Below, in pieces: positions 56,261 to 64,000 of a stretch of 64,000 nt of DNA. The notes under the pieces were generated by a model, which had not been told where the DNA came from, ran no database searches, and saw only the letters and a list, made by a program, of their open reading frames with translations. Each line of letters opens with the position of its first letter. Within the stretch, counting starts at the first letter, position 1. The position numbers and the translations under genes are program-made. Source of the DNA: Paraimprobicoccus trichonymphae (GTDB lineage Bacteria; Bacillota; Clostridia; Oscillospirales; Acutalibacteraceae); NCBI GenBank assembly GCA_036322875.1, contig AP027925.1, positions 744,001 through 808,000 on the forward strand. The letters are read 5' to 3'.

Positions 56261-57159
56261 CTTTTAATTATATTAAATATTTTGTAAAAGAAGGCTTTAA
56301 AAACATTTGGAACAACAGAACTATGTCGTTAGCTTCTATTTTAGTTATGAGCTGTTGCTTGATTTTAACAGGTGGTGCTATTTTGTTATCTGAAAATATA
56401 GCTCGTTCTCTTAAAACTGTAGGTTCTAACAATTCTATAACAGTATATTTAAACGACAATATATCCTATGAAAATTCTCATGAAATAGAACATAAAATAA
56501 ACTCGTTAGATAATATAAAATTTTGTGAATTTTACTCAAAAGAAGAAGCAATTCAAGAATATAAAGAAATGCTGGGAGATTTATATGATTCTTTTAGAGG
56601 AGAGGAAAATCCGTTTCCAGATGCTTTTCATGTTTCTATGAAAGATTTGAGTTTATATAATGAAACAATAAAAACTATACAAGACATAGATGGAGTAGAA
56701 TCTGTAAGTGACAGAGGTGATACAGCTAAAAGACTCACGGATTTAAATAATTTAGTGTCTGTTTCAGGCTTTTGGATAATAGTCAGCTTAGGTACGGTTT
56801 CTTTATTTATAATATCAAACACTATAAGAATAACTATGTATAACAGAAGGTTTGAAATAAGTATAATGAAGTCTATAGGTGCAACTAACTGGTTTGTGAG
56901 AATACCTTTTTTAATAGAAGGAATTTTAATAGGAACTGCTTCCGGGGTAGTTTCTTTGTTTTCTCTAAAATTTTTATATATTAAAATATTAGAAATAATA
57001 AACAATATTGTTCCGATAAACGGTGTTGTTTTTGGAGATGTTTTTTATCGCATGTTAATTAGTTTTTTAGTCTCTGGAGTATCTTTCGGATTACTTGGAG
57101 GATTAATTTCTATAAGTCGTTATTTAAAAAGAGAAGGTGTAAGCAATGTTGCTTGGTAA
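56251..57159 (+). CDS. ftsX: Cell division permease FtsX
   Basis: Membrane partner of FtsE, 302 residues with four helices (about 22-46, 170-192, 220-245 and 268-292). FVKEGFKNIWNNRTMSLASI at the N-terminus and the extracellular loop FYSKEEAIQEYKEML are typical; TVSLFIISNTIRITMYNRRF with EISIMKSIGATNWFVRIPFL is the FtsX/MacB signature. TTG start behind GGAGTG inside ftsE, so translation is coupled. Its stop overlaps the start of the hydrolase gene. Confidence 0.95.
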   Translation: MVVAFNYIKYFVKEGFKNIWNNRTMSLASILVMSCCLILTGGAILLSENIARSLKTVGSNNSITVYLNDNISYENSHEIEHKINSLDNIKFCEFYSKEEAIQEYKEMLGDLYDSFRGEENPFPDAFHVSMKDLSLYNETIKTIQDIDGVESVSDRGDTAKRLTDLNNLVSVSGFWIIVSLGTVSLFIISNTIRITMYNRRFEISIMKSIGATNWFVRIPFLIEGILIGTASGVVSLFSLKFLYIKILEIINNIVPINGVVFGDVFYRMLISFLVSGVSFGLLGGLISISRYLKREGVSNVAW

Positions 57160-58438
57160 TAAGCAAAAAAAAATTAGTATTTGTATATTTTCTTTGAGTT
57201 TGTTTTTGTCTAATCTTTGTCCTGTAAATTCAAATCCAAATATTCTGCAAAAAGATAAAGAGAGAATAAATCAAGAACAAACAAAATTAAAAGAAGAAGT
57301 TCAAAAAATTGAAGGAACTATCTCTAAAGAAGTTTCAGAAAGAGATTCGATAAGGAAAGAAATTAAAGAATCTAAACAAAAAATAGATTTTTCTAATCAA
57401 CAAGAATTTAAATTAAATATTGAAATAACCAAACTTCAAAGAGAAATTGAAGAGCTTAATTTGAGAGTAAAAAAGAAATTAGATTCTCTTAAATCAGCTT
57501 TGAGCAAAATTTATAAATCAAATGAAGTTAGGCCTATAGATATAGTTTTAAATGTCAGCAAATTCGAAGATTGGATTGACAAAATGGGAATTGCTAAACA
57601 AGTTAATGAATCTGTTTCGATTCAAATTGTGGCTTTAACCTCTGACATGAAAAGTTTAGAAGAAAAAAAACATTTAATTAAAATTAAAAGTGCAGATTTG
57701 AACAAAGAAATAGAAAAATTAAATCGAGAGAAAATTCATTTACAAAAATTAATCGATAAAAAGAATAAAATAATAGACGAAAAAAATATTTCTAAAAAAA
57801 AAGCACAACAAGAAATAGACGAAAACAGCGAAGAAATAAAAAAAATACAGCAAAAAATAGATGAATACTATAGGGAACAAGAAGAAAGAATCAGACAACA
57901 GAAATTACTTGAAGAAAAGCAGAGAAAAGCCCAAGAAGAACAAAAAAAGGTTCAAAATAAAAAAACAACTCAAGAACAAGTAAAAGTTAAAAATCAAAAA
58001 AATCCACCAAAGTTAAACCAAGATAATAATTATGGATCTACAACAATATGTGCTGGTTCACATGTTCGCACAGGTCAACTTATTGGTTATGTAGGTAGTA
58101 CAGGTCATTCAACAGGACCTCATTTACATTTTGAAATTAGGAGAAATGGTGTTAGAATAGATCCTGGTGGTTTATCTAATTTTAACATGTATAATTTAAT
58201 AGATAGCCCTATTTTATATGTGACTTCAGGTTTTACAGACAAAATAAACAGAAGCTCTCAACATTGTGCTATAGATTTGGCCGGGCCTAGAGTTTATGGT
58301 TCTAAGGTTTTTGCTTTTGGTTCTGGGGTAGTTATTCATGCTGGTCCACTTGGTGGTTATGGCAATTTAATAATAATAATTCAAAATGATGGATTAGTAG
58401 CTTACTATGGACATTTAAGTGGATTTGCTAGAGTATAA
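57146..58438 (+). CDS. EnvC/PcsB-like coiled-coil murein hydrolase with circularly permuted M23 (LytM) domain
   Basis: 430 residues. Signal-like N-terminus (10-30), long coiled coil (33-270) as in FtsX-activated hydrolases, then a peptidase M23 domain with its halves reversed. Residues 303-345 are the usual C-terminal half: VRTGQLIGYVGSTGHSTGPH then HLHFE (H326, H328). Residues 357-430 are the usual N-terminal half: VTSGF, QHCAIDLAG (H373, D377), GGYGNLIII and YYGHLSG (H423). All zinc ligands and catalytic His are present but in permuted order. After the TAA at 58436 the frame continues KAGSNIIDWLRKF, possibly former linker. Overlaps ftsX, so it is the probable FtsEX effector. Could be active, or a relic of a tandem duplication. 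Confidence 0.85.
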   Translation: MLLGNKQKKISICIFSLSLFLSNLCPVNSNPNILQKDKERINQEQTKLKEEVQKIEGTISKEVSERDSIRKEIKESKQKIDFSNQQEFKLNIEITKLQREIEELNLRVKKKLDSLKSALSKIYKSNEVRPIDIVLNVSKFEDWIDKMGIAKQVNESVSIQIVALTSDMKSLEEKKHLIKIKSADLNKEIEKLNREKIHLQKLIDKKNKIIDEKNISKKKAQQEIDENSEEIKKIQQKIDEYYREQEERIRQQKLLEEKQRKAQEEQKKVQNKKTTQEQVKVKNQKNPPKLNQDNNYGSTTICAGSHVRTGQLIGYVGSTGHSTGPHLHFEIRRNGVRIDPGGLSNFNMYNLIDSPILYVTSGFTDKINRSSQHCAIDLAGPRVYGSKVFAFGSGVVIHAGPLGGYGNLIIIIQNDGLVAYYGHLSGFARV

Positions 58439-58510
58439 AAAGCTGGGAGTAATATTATTGATTGGTTAAGAAAATTTTAAATATAATTGTCTCTCTGATT
58501 TTTTCCAAAA

Positions 58511-59134
58511 TTGTGTCCGTATTGCGAAAAAATTTTGAAAATAAGTGAAACTTGTGTAGATTGTTTAGAAAAAACAAGAGACAATTCAAAATTTGTTTTA
58601 TTATCTGAAGAAAACTTGGAAAATCCATGTTATTGCATAGCTGCTCTAAAATATAACACTTTGGTAAAAAATGCTGTATGGAACTTTAAATTCAAAGGAA
58701 TAAAATCATATTCTGAACAACTTTCTTGTGAAATGTTTTTGGCTGTTAATAGGGTTTTTCAGAATATGAAATTTGATTACATCACTTGTGTACCTTTGCA
58801 TAAAGACAAAAAATTAATTCGGGGTTATAATCAAGCGGAAGCTTTAGCAAGAGATTTAGGTAAAAAATTAAATGTAAAGTATATAGATTTAATAATTAAA
58901 ACAAAAAATAATAAAGCCCAGCATGACCTGAATTTAAAAGATAGAATTGAAAATATAAAGAATGTTTTTGATATAAATAAAAGTATTGAAATTTCTGAAA
59001 ATTCTAATATTTTGATTTGTGATGATATTTTGACAACGGGAAACACTTTAAAAGAATGTGTAAAAGTTTTATATAACTCTGGATTTAAAAATATACAATG
59101 TACTTCTATAGCTTATGTAACAACAAACAACTAA
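58511..59134 (+). CDS. comF: ComF-family phosphoribosyltransferase-like protein
   Basis: 207 residues. N-terminal zinc-finger cysteines CPYCEKIL and CVDCLEK, WNFKFKGIKSYSEQL, the VPLHKDKKLIRGYNQAEALA motif and the PRPP loop ILICDDILTTGNTL are those of ComFC proteins (DNA uptake/competence helper). The 5' end is odd: TTG at 58511 has no Shine-Dalgarno site, and the usual leading residues LIFPK are encoded just upstream but in another frame, separated by a run of six T. The gene may have lost its proper start by a one-base slip. Confidence 0.8.
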   Translation: MCPYCEKILKISETCVDCLEKTRDNSKFVLLSEENLENPCYCIAALKYNTLVKNAVWNFKFKGIKSYSEQLSCEMFLAVNRVFQNMKFDYITCVPLHKDKKLIRGYNQAEALARDLGKKLNVKYIDLIIKTKNNKAQHDLNLKDRIENIKNVFDINKSIEISENSNILICDDILTTGNTLKECVKVLYNSGFKNIQCTSIAYVTTNN

Positions 59135-59318
59135 CAAATGTTTTTAAATATAACTTTGCTTTACAATTTGAATTTATTTTTTAATTTACTTAGTTTATAT
59201 TTTACTGAAAAAATATAAAAAATCAATAAAAATGTTATTTTGTATATAATATTTAATTTCATTTTTAAACTATTTTAGGATATAGTCTAAATTTGCAGTA
59301 AAAATTTTATTGAGAACA

Positions 59319-59345
59319 AAAGCTCTAACTAGAAGTTAGAGCTTT
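59319..59345. terminator. Perfect 12-bp hairpin, probable terminator
   Basis: AAAGCTCTAACT-aga-AGTTAGAGCTTT is a perfect 12-bp stem with a 3-base loop, the strongest hairpin in the 59135-59747 gap between convergent comF and mreB. No long T-run follows on either strand (TTTTGTT on the minus side), so termination may be weak or the hairpin may serve both directions. The rest of the gap shows nothing. Confidence 0.55.
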
Positions 59346-59747
59346 ATATTTGAAAATTGCAATTGTTAAAATTTTCCGTAGTTAACTTCTTTAATTCTAA
59401 CTAAATATTTTGATAAAAAAATTTTTATAGTGTACAATTATAAATTTTCTGCTTTTTAAATCTATTATTAAACGCTCTCATAGCACTATTAGTTATTTTA
59501 CGCTATTGATTCGTGACTAAGATCATAAAATGTATATTATTCACTATTCGGTTTTTGCAATTTAAACAGAAAACATGGAGCAACTATGTAAAATTCATAT
59601 TCAATTACTATTCCAAACATATTTAGCACATAACTACTTTATATTTTAATGTATTTACACAAAATATTAAAATTATCTATATGTTAGTGTTGTAGAATAT
59701 CAGAACTAAAATGTTGATGCAAAAAACTTAAGTCATATTTAAAATAA

Positions 59748-60731
59748 TTATTTTTTCATTTCTAAATATTTTCCTATACCTTCGGCGACGCAATCTAAAG
59801 GTTTTTCAGGTAAAAACACAGGCATCTGAGTCTCTAAAGAAAGATATTTATCCAAACCTTTTAACAATGCCCCGCCGCCAGTTATAGTTATCCCGTTTAC
59901 TAGTATATCAGAAGAAAGTTCTGGAGGAGTATTTTCTAACACAATTCTCAGAGCATCTACAATTGTTTTTAAAGGGTCTACAAGTGCGTTTCTTATTTCT
60001 TCAGATGTAATTTTCACATGTTTTGGTAGACCATTTAACAGATTTCGACCTTTTATCTCTATTTCACATTCAGGAATATCTTCGTGTTTGGTAGCTGATC
60101 CTATTTGAATTTTTATATTTTCAGCTGTTCTTTCACCTACTAGTAAATTATGTTTTCTTTTTATGTAAGAAATTATGGATTCATCGAATTTATCTCCAGC
60201 AACTCTAACAGAATAAGATTTTACTATTCCACCTAAAGAAATAACCGCTACTTCAGAGGTGCCGCCACCGATATCAATAACCATGCTTCCTACTGGTTCT
60301 GAAACCGGTAAACCTGCACCAATAGCTGCCATCATAGGTTCTTCTACCAGATCTACTCTTCCAGCACCAGCTTGCTTAGCAGCATCTTCTACAGCTTTTC
60401 TTTCTACACCTGTTACACCAGATGGTGCACAAACAACTGCTTTAGGTTTACTAAAAAACCTATGTCTCAAAGTGTTTTTTATAAAATATTTCAACATACT
60501 AGCAGTAATTTCAAAATCAGCTATTACCCCATCTTTTAATGGCCTAACAGCTACTATAGAACTAGGAGTTCGTCCTAACATTTTTTTTGCTTGCAAACCC
60601 ACAGCCAAAACCGAATTGTCTTTGATATCTATGGCTACTACGGAAGGTTCTCTTAAAATTATACCTTTGGTTTTTACATAAACTAATGTGTTTGCAGTGC
60701 CTAAATCTATTCCGATATCTTTTGCAAACAC
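59748..60731 (-). CDS. mreB: Rod shape-determining protein MreB
   Basis: Bacterial actin that directs lateral wall synthesis; 327 residues. Phosphate 1 loop GIDLGTANTLVYVK at 6-19, FEITASMLKYFIKNTL, CAPSGVTGVERKAVEDAAKQ, phosphate 2 IDIGGGTSEVAVIS and the adenosine loop NGITITGGGALLKGLDKYLS. MreB, Mbl and MreBH cannot be told apart with confidence. On this strand mreC is upstream with two tRNA genes between; mreD is not adjacent. Confidence 0.95.
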   Translation of the reverse strand: MFAKDIGIDLGTANTLVYVKTKGIILREPSVVAIDIKDNSVLAVGLQAKKMLGRTPSSIVAVRPLKDGVIADFEITASMLKYFIKNTLRHRFFSKPKAVVCAPSGVTGVERKAVEDAAKQAGAGRVDLVEEPMMAAIGAGLPVSEPVGSMVIDIGGGTSEVAVISLGGIVKSYSVRVAGDKFDESIISYIKRKHNLLVGERTAENIKIQIGSATKHEDIPECEIEIKGRNLLNGLPKHVKITSEEIRNALVDPLKTIVDALRIVLENTPPELSSDILVNGITITGGGALLKGLDKYLSLETQMPVFLPEKPLDCVAEGIGKYLEMKK

Positions 60732-60752
60732 ATCTAATCTCTCCTAAAAAAA

Positions 60753-60837
60753 TGGTGGGAGATGATGGATTCGAACCATCGAAGTCTGAGACAACAGATT
60801 TACAGTCTGCCCCCTTTGACCGCTCGGGAAATCTCCC
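60753..60837 (-). tRNA. tRNA-Tyr (GTA)
   Basis: 85 bases with encoded CCA. Acceptor GGGAGAT pairs with ATCTCCC; the anticodon loop CTGTAAA gives GTA; a long variable arm (class II) fits bacterial tRNA-Tyr; the T arm contains GGTTCGAATCC. It lies about 20 bases upstream of mreB. Confidence 0.95.
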
Positions 60838-60852
60838 ATTTGTTAACATCAA

Positions 60853-60928
60853 TGGAGCTGGTGGACGGATTCGAACCCCCGACCTGTTGATTACAAATCA
60901 ACTGCTCTACCGGCTGAGCTACACCAGC
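60853..60928 (-). tRNA. tRNA-Thr (TGT)
   Basis: 76 bases with encoded CCA. Acceptor GCTGGTG/CACCAGC, D arm TAGCTCAGCCGGTAGAGCA, anticodon stem-loop TTGAT-TTGTAAT-CAA with anticodon TGT, T arm GGGGGTTCGAATCCG. 15 bases from tRNA-Tyr, probably cotranscribed. Confidence 0.95.
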
Positions 60929-61030
60929 AAACACCACTCCAGATTATTGTATTATTATTACAAAATTTATTAAAAATGTCAATTAATTTTAAAATTTTAA
61001 AAAAATTAAGCATTTTAAACATTATTATTT

Positions 61031-61837
61031 TTAAAAACTGGTTATTATTAATACATTCTTTACTTTTTTTATATTTTCAAAAACTTCTAAAATAGCAAAA
61101 TAGCTATTATTTTCATACTCCACAGACATAACTTTACCTACTTTTAAATTTTTAGGATAAAGCCTGCTTAAACCAGAAGTTACAACTATGTCTTCTTTAT
61201 TAAAACTTTCTTTAGAATCTACATATATTATCTTAGTTAAGTTTTTGTCGCTTAATTCAGAAGTTCCGCTTATTATTCCAGTTTCATTTGAATTTGAATT
61301 TAAAATCCCTATCCGGGAATCTGGAGCCAAAATAGTTCTTACTTTGCTGGAGTTTTTATTCACCTCGCAAATGTATCCTATGAAACCATATTCAGTAATT
61401 ACAGAATTATTCAAAGAGATTTTATCTTCAGAGCCTTTATCCAATGTAAAATTATAAAAATAATCATTTGGATCTCTAAGTATAACAGAAGAGGTTACAA
61501 ATTTTAACTCTGGATTACACTCTTTCACATCACAGTATTTTTTTAACCTTTCATTTTCTTCTTTTATTTCATTATAATTTATTACTGCGTCCCTGAGACC
61601 ATTTATCTCTCTTTTTAAATTTTCTATTTCAACTTCTTGAGATGATTTACCGGCAAACTTTTGTAATATTTGAGCATTAAAATTATAGAAATTTGAAAAT
61701 TCTTTGTGAATCGGCAAAAAGATGTAAAAATCTAGACTTATAATATTCACATTTTTGAGTATAAAAACACACAACAAACCCAACATTGTCATTATCAGTA
61801 TTGAAAATTTATTTTTTCTAAAAAAACCCATAAACAA
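61031..61837 (-). CDS. mreC: Rod shape-determining protein MreC
   Basis: Membrane protein linking MreB to wall synthases; 268 residues. One membrane segment (12-31), a coiled coil (65-105, EIENLKREINGLRDAVINYN), then the beta-barrel domains with SSVILRDPNDYFYNFTLDKG, VITEYGFIGYICEVN and the ending VVTSGLSRLYPKNLKVGKVM. Upstream of the two tRNAs and mreB on the same strand; the usual order mreB-mreC is reversed. Confidence 0.93.
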   Translation of the reverse strand: MFMGFFRKNKFSILIMTMLGLLCVFILKNVNIISLDFYIFLPIHKEFSNFYNFNAQILQKFAGKSSQEVEIENLKREINGLRDAVINYNEIKEENERLKKYCDVKECNPELKFVTSSVILRDPNDYFYNFTLDKGSEDKISLNNSVITEYGFIGYICEVNKNSSKVRTILAPDSRIGILNSNSNETGIISGTSELSDKNLTKIIYVDSKESFNKEDIVVTSGLSRLYPKNLKVGKVMSVEYENNSYFAILEVFENIKKVKNVLIITSF

Positions 61838-61904
61838 TTTTATTATATCAAACTACAATTTTAATTATTTGACTTTCTATTTAGCTAAATTCTTGTTTCT
61901 GCGT

Positions 61905-62000
61905 ATGTTTCCCAAGCGTTAATTCCCATGAGACTCACGGTACTTATTTGATATTAGCAGATTATTTTTTTGTCAATATTTTTTATAATTTATCTGATGA
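61905..62000 (+). repeat. Degenerate repeat segments in an otherwise empty gap
   Basis: CCAAGCGTTAATTC near 61911 also occurs near 11776, followed in both by CCATGA and CTCA. From 61968, TTTTTTTGTCAATATTTTTT resembles one end of the 85-bp repeat at 25700. The remaining part of 61860-62786 has only one short coding-like tail (YNNKISEFIKNEATKYFYKG, ending near 62660) without a start. Confidence 0.35.
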
Positions 62001-62786
62001 GCATTCAAATCAGTGTTTAAGGCTCAATCTTGTTCGTTTTATTAGAAAAATCTTAACAAAAAAATTCATCTTTTCACAAAAATTATTCTGATTTTTTGTA
62101 AACATACAAAAATATTTTTTAGTATACCGCCCATAGATTTAATCTCATGTAGATTTTGTGCAAATTATCTCTGATAGATCTTCATTTACAGTGCACATAT
62201 AAAAGCGTATTTAACACTTCTGAATTGCGGCGGCTGTGAACAAATATTTGATTTTTTTGTAAATTTCAATTGTTATTTCTATAATTTTGTTATATCACAT
62301 AATTATTTTTTTTGAGCAGGCTCTAAAACGCAATTTTTGTAAAAACACTAAGCCTGTGCTGAGTAATTGACAAAGAATATACTCTTACAAATGTATTTAT
62401 ACTTATTTTTTCTGGCATTCTTTCTCTAATATGCTTCTTTTATATCATTAAAGTCTTCAATAATTTTGCTAAAATAACCTTTTCGATTTGTAGATGAGAG
62501 AAACTAAAATTTTAATTTAAGAAGATTTTGTGATGAAGAAAGCACTGACTACAACAATAAAATTTCTGAATTTATTAAAAATGAAGCGACTAAATATTTT
62601 TATAAAGGTGATTGGAATTTGATTGGCAAAAAAACTTTGTGCAAAAATTTTGTAATTATATAATATTTTTCGTATTGAGCTATATTTTTTTAATTAAAAA
62701 AGTATAAATAGATATTTTTTCATGAAAATTTATAAAATCTATGATATTATTATAATGAACAAATGTAGACAAAGGACTAGATAAAT

Positions 62787-62861
62787 GCCTTTATAGTTAA
62801 ATGGATATAACGGAACTCTCCTAAGGTTCAATTGTAGGTTCGATTCCTACTAGGGGCACCA
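62787..62861 (+). tRNA. tRNA-Arg (CCT)
   Basis: 75 bases with encoded CCA. Acceptor GCCTTTA pairs with TAGGGGC (two G-U pairs), D stem GTTA/TAAC, anticodon stem GAACT/GGTTC with loop CTCCTAA giving anticodon CCT (codon AGG), T arm GTAGG-TTCGATT-CCTAC. Confidence 0.95.
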
Positions 62862-62877
62862 TGAAATTTTTAAAAAA

Positions 62878-63183
62878 GTGAGATTTGTATTTAATAACAA
62901 AATTATGAATAAACAAGAAATAGAAAAATTTTTAACTTACAATGGTATACCACTTGTTAGGGTGGATAATATTATTTATTACGGAAAAATAAATCAAAAA
63001 TGTATTGCTAAAATTGAAATAAAAAATTTTGAGGAAAATAAAGACTTAAAAATTTCAAACGAGCTTGAAATCCAGATTTTGGATCATAGAGATAGAGTAC
63101 TAAAATCAAGTGAAAAAAATAATTTATACTTAGCTTTAGATTTAGCCAAAATTTGGTTAGAAAGAATCTTGGAAGGTAGTTGA
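62878..63183 (+). CDS. Hypothetical 101-residue protein
   Basis: Begins 17 bases after tRNA-Arg with GTG (RFVFNNKIMNKQEIEKFLTY); the ATG at 62905 is an alternative. No Shine-Dalgarno site before either. Probable mixed alpha/beta fold, with YYGKINQKCIAKIEIKN in the middle and a helical end (LALDLAKIWLERILE). No family recognised. Soluble, no signal peptide. Confidence 0.6.
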   Translation: MRFVFNNKIMNKQEIEKFLTYNGIPLVRVDNIIYYGKINQKCIAKIEIKNFEENKDLKISNELEIQILDHRDRVLKSSEKNNLYLALDLAKIWLERILEGS

Positions 63184-63319
63184 TCAGATTTAAAGTAATA
63201 AAGGTAGTAAAATTAAAAAGAAGAAAATATTAAAATTTGGTTAAAGCCAAAAAGACAATGCGATAAATCTTTTTATAGCTATTTTGTATTTACTTGATAA
63301 TAAATATAAATTAATTATA

Positions 63320-63850
63320 CTACGTTTTTGTTTTTGGACAGGTGGCAAACGTATAAATACTACTTCCTATCAATGTTAATCCACTTGCTAAAATTGCAAC
63401 AGGTGCTACAGTATTAATAAACACATTTTGTATGCCTTTTTCACTTTTACAATCATATACAAATAACTCATGATCATTATACGAAATATATACAAAAAGT
63501 AAACCCAAACCAGTTGATAAAACACCAGTCGTTAAACTTACAATGCCTCCTGTTTTACTCGAAGCGCTTTTAGATACGATTCGGTAAATTCCGTTTCCAA
63601 GTGCTACAGCACTTATTGACCCAGGAATTGATAGAGCAATAACATTCGATGGTTGCTTAATAATTTCAGACAACATGCCACCGATTAATGAAGAAGTACC
63701 AACTACTCCTAAACCTGCACCAACTGTTTGCACGATAGGAGAAACTAAACTTTTTTTATCTTTCTCGTTACTTTCAGCAGCTAAACCTATACTAGAACTA
63801 ATTAACAACAATAAAGCTAAAATACTTTTTAAACGCAAATTTTTTTTCAT
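63320..63850 (-). CDS. Hypothetical exported membrane protein
   Basis: 176 residues. A signal peptide (MKKNLRLKSILALLLLISSS, cleavage likely after GLAAE) is followed by four hydrophobic, Gly-rich segments (about 38-58, 70-85, 102-122 and 145-168). A Cys pair (C133, C171) could form a bond. No known domain. AAGGAAGGG precedes the ATG and a TTGACT/TAATAT promoter lies upstream. A decayed paralogue is at 30961-31215, so this is a small lineage family. Confidence 0.7.
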   Translation of the reverse strand: MKKNLRLKSILALLLLISSSIGLAAESNEKDKKSLVSPIVQTVGAGLGVVGTSSLIGGMLSEIIKQPSNVIALSIPGSISAVALGNGIYRIVSKSASSKTGGIVSLTTGVLSTGLGLLFVYISYNDHELFVYDCKSEKGIQNVFINTVAPVAILASGLTLIGSSIYTFATCPKTKT

Positions 63851-63901
63851 TTTTTAAACCCTTCCTTTAAATTAATGTATGTAAAACAAATTACAAATAC
63901 A

Positions 63902-63930
63902 ATATTACGACAATTTTTCTAAAAAGTCAA
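63902..63930 (-). promoter_or_regulatory. Promoter of the exported membrane protein gene
   Basis: On the minus strand TTGACT (63930-63925) and TAATAT (63907-63902) are 17 bases apart, 52 bases before the ATG at 63850. Confidence 0.6.
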
Positions 63931-64000
63931 TAGAAATATTTATTATTCAAAAAAAGTTCAAGTTTGGTTTTATATTTATAAAAGATCTATCATTGTGATA

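Noticed and set aside
61860..62786. Search for CRISPR repeats or an RNA gene in the long gap
   Set aside because: No regularly spaced direct repeats and no recognisable structured RNA; only degenerate single repeats and a short frame tail.

Overview
The window comes from a very AT-rich, low-GC Gram-positive bacterium of the class Clostridia. Evidence: the clostridial ribosomal-protein/secY/rpoA gene order with a KOW protein before infA, a PolC-type replicase, the spore-coat morphogenesis pair SipL-SpoIVA, a PdaB-like deacetylase, ThyX, a zinc-binding S4 and type-Z S14. Many pseudogenes, decayed insertion sequences, a calpain-like secreted protease and long empty intergenic stretches suggest a host-restricted symbiont in the middle of genome reduction (for instance of a gut protist); this lifestyle is inference.

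Layout. 1-11,661 (minus strand): the end of hppA, then an almost continuous translation operon rplX-rplE-rpsN-rpsH-rplF-(Cys-rich mini-ORF)-rplR-rpsE-rpmD-rplO-secY-adk-map-KOW/infA-rpmJ-rpsM-rpsK-rpsD-rpoA-rplQ-hppA. The operon starts at rplX with its own consensus promoter; the usual upstream neighbours (S10 cluster, rplN) are absent and an IS graveyard lies there instead. Many starts here are TTG or GTG behind strong Shine-Dalgarno sites. 11.9-13.1 kb: two decayed IS5-family transposases and an IS200/IS605-type end hairpin. 13.4-14.8 kb: secreted calpain-like cysteine protease. 15.2-19.0 kb: asnB and ftsH, divergent. 19.1-20.0 kb: a frameshifted gene. 20.2-23.2 kb: sipL-spoIVA. 23.2-34 kb: accessory region with a frameshifted helical-protein gene, a two-repeat Nif11-leader-like protein ending in a Gly-Gly site, an ABC exporter, an orphan consensus promoter followed by a hairpin, thyX, ddl, a decayed paralogue of a membrane protein found intact at 63.3-63.9 kb, an O-antigen ligase-like protein and a dispersed 85-bp repeat. 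34-46 kb: degenerate cell-wall amidase, ruvCA, archaeal-type proS, a large helical protein, pdaB-like deacetylase, pyrimidine-nucleoside phosphorylase, an IS200 relic and glnS. 46-53.5 kb: FUSC-like membrane protein, LicD-type transferase, zinc-ribbon protein, leucine-rich-repeat protein and polC. 53.8-55.2 kb: truncated group II intron abutting an IS5-family relic. 55.5-59.1 kb: ftsE-ftsX, an EnvC/PcsB-like coiled-coil hydrolase and a comF-like gene. 59.7-62 kb: mreB, two tRNAs and mreC. 62.8-63.9 kb: tRNA-Arg and two hypothetical genes.

Themes. The intact genes cover translation, secretion, DNA replication and repair, nucleotide salvage and wall synthesis/division (ftsEX plus hydrolase, mreBC, ddl, amidase, deacetylase). 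Spore morphogenesis genes are kept in a decaying background. The most unusual observation is the hydrolase downstream of ftsEX: the two halves of its M23/LytM peptidase domain are in reversed order, although all expected zinc and catalytic residues are present. Other observations of interest are the calpain-like protease, the Nif11-like Gly-Gly protein and the in-frame KOW/IF-1 fusion with an internal ribosome binding site.
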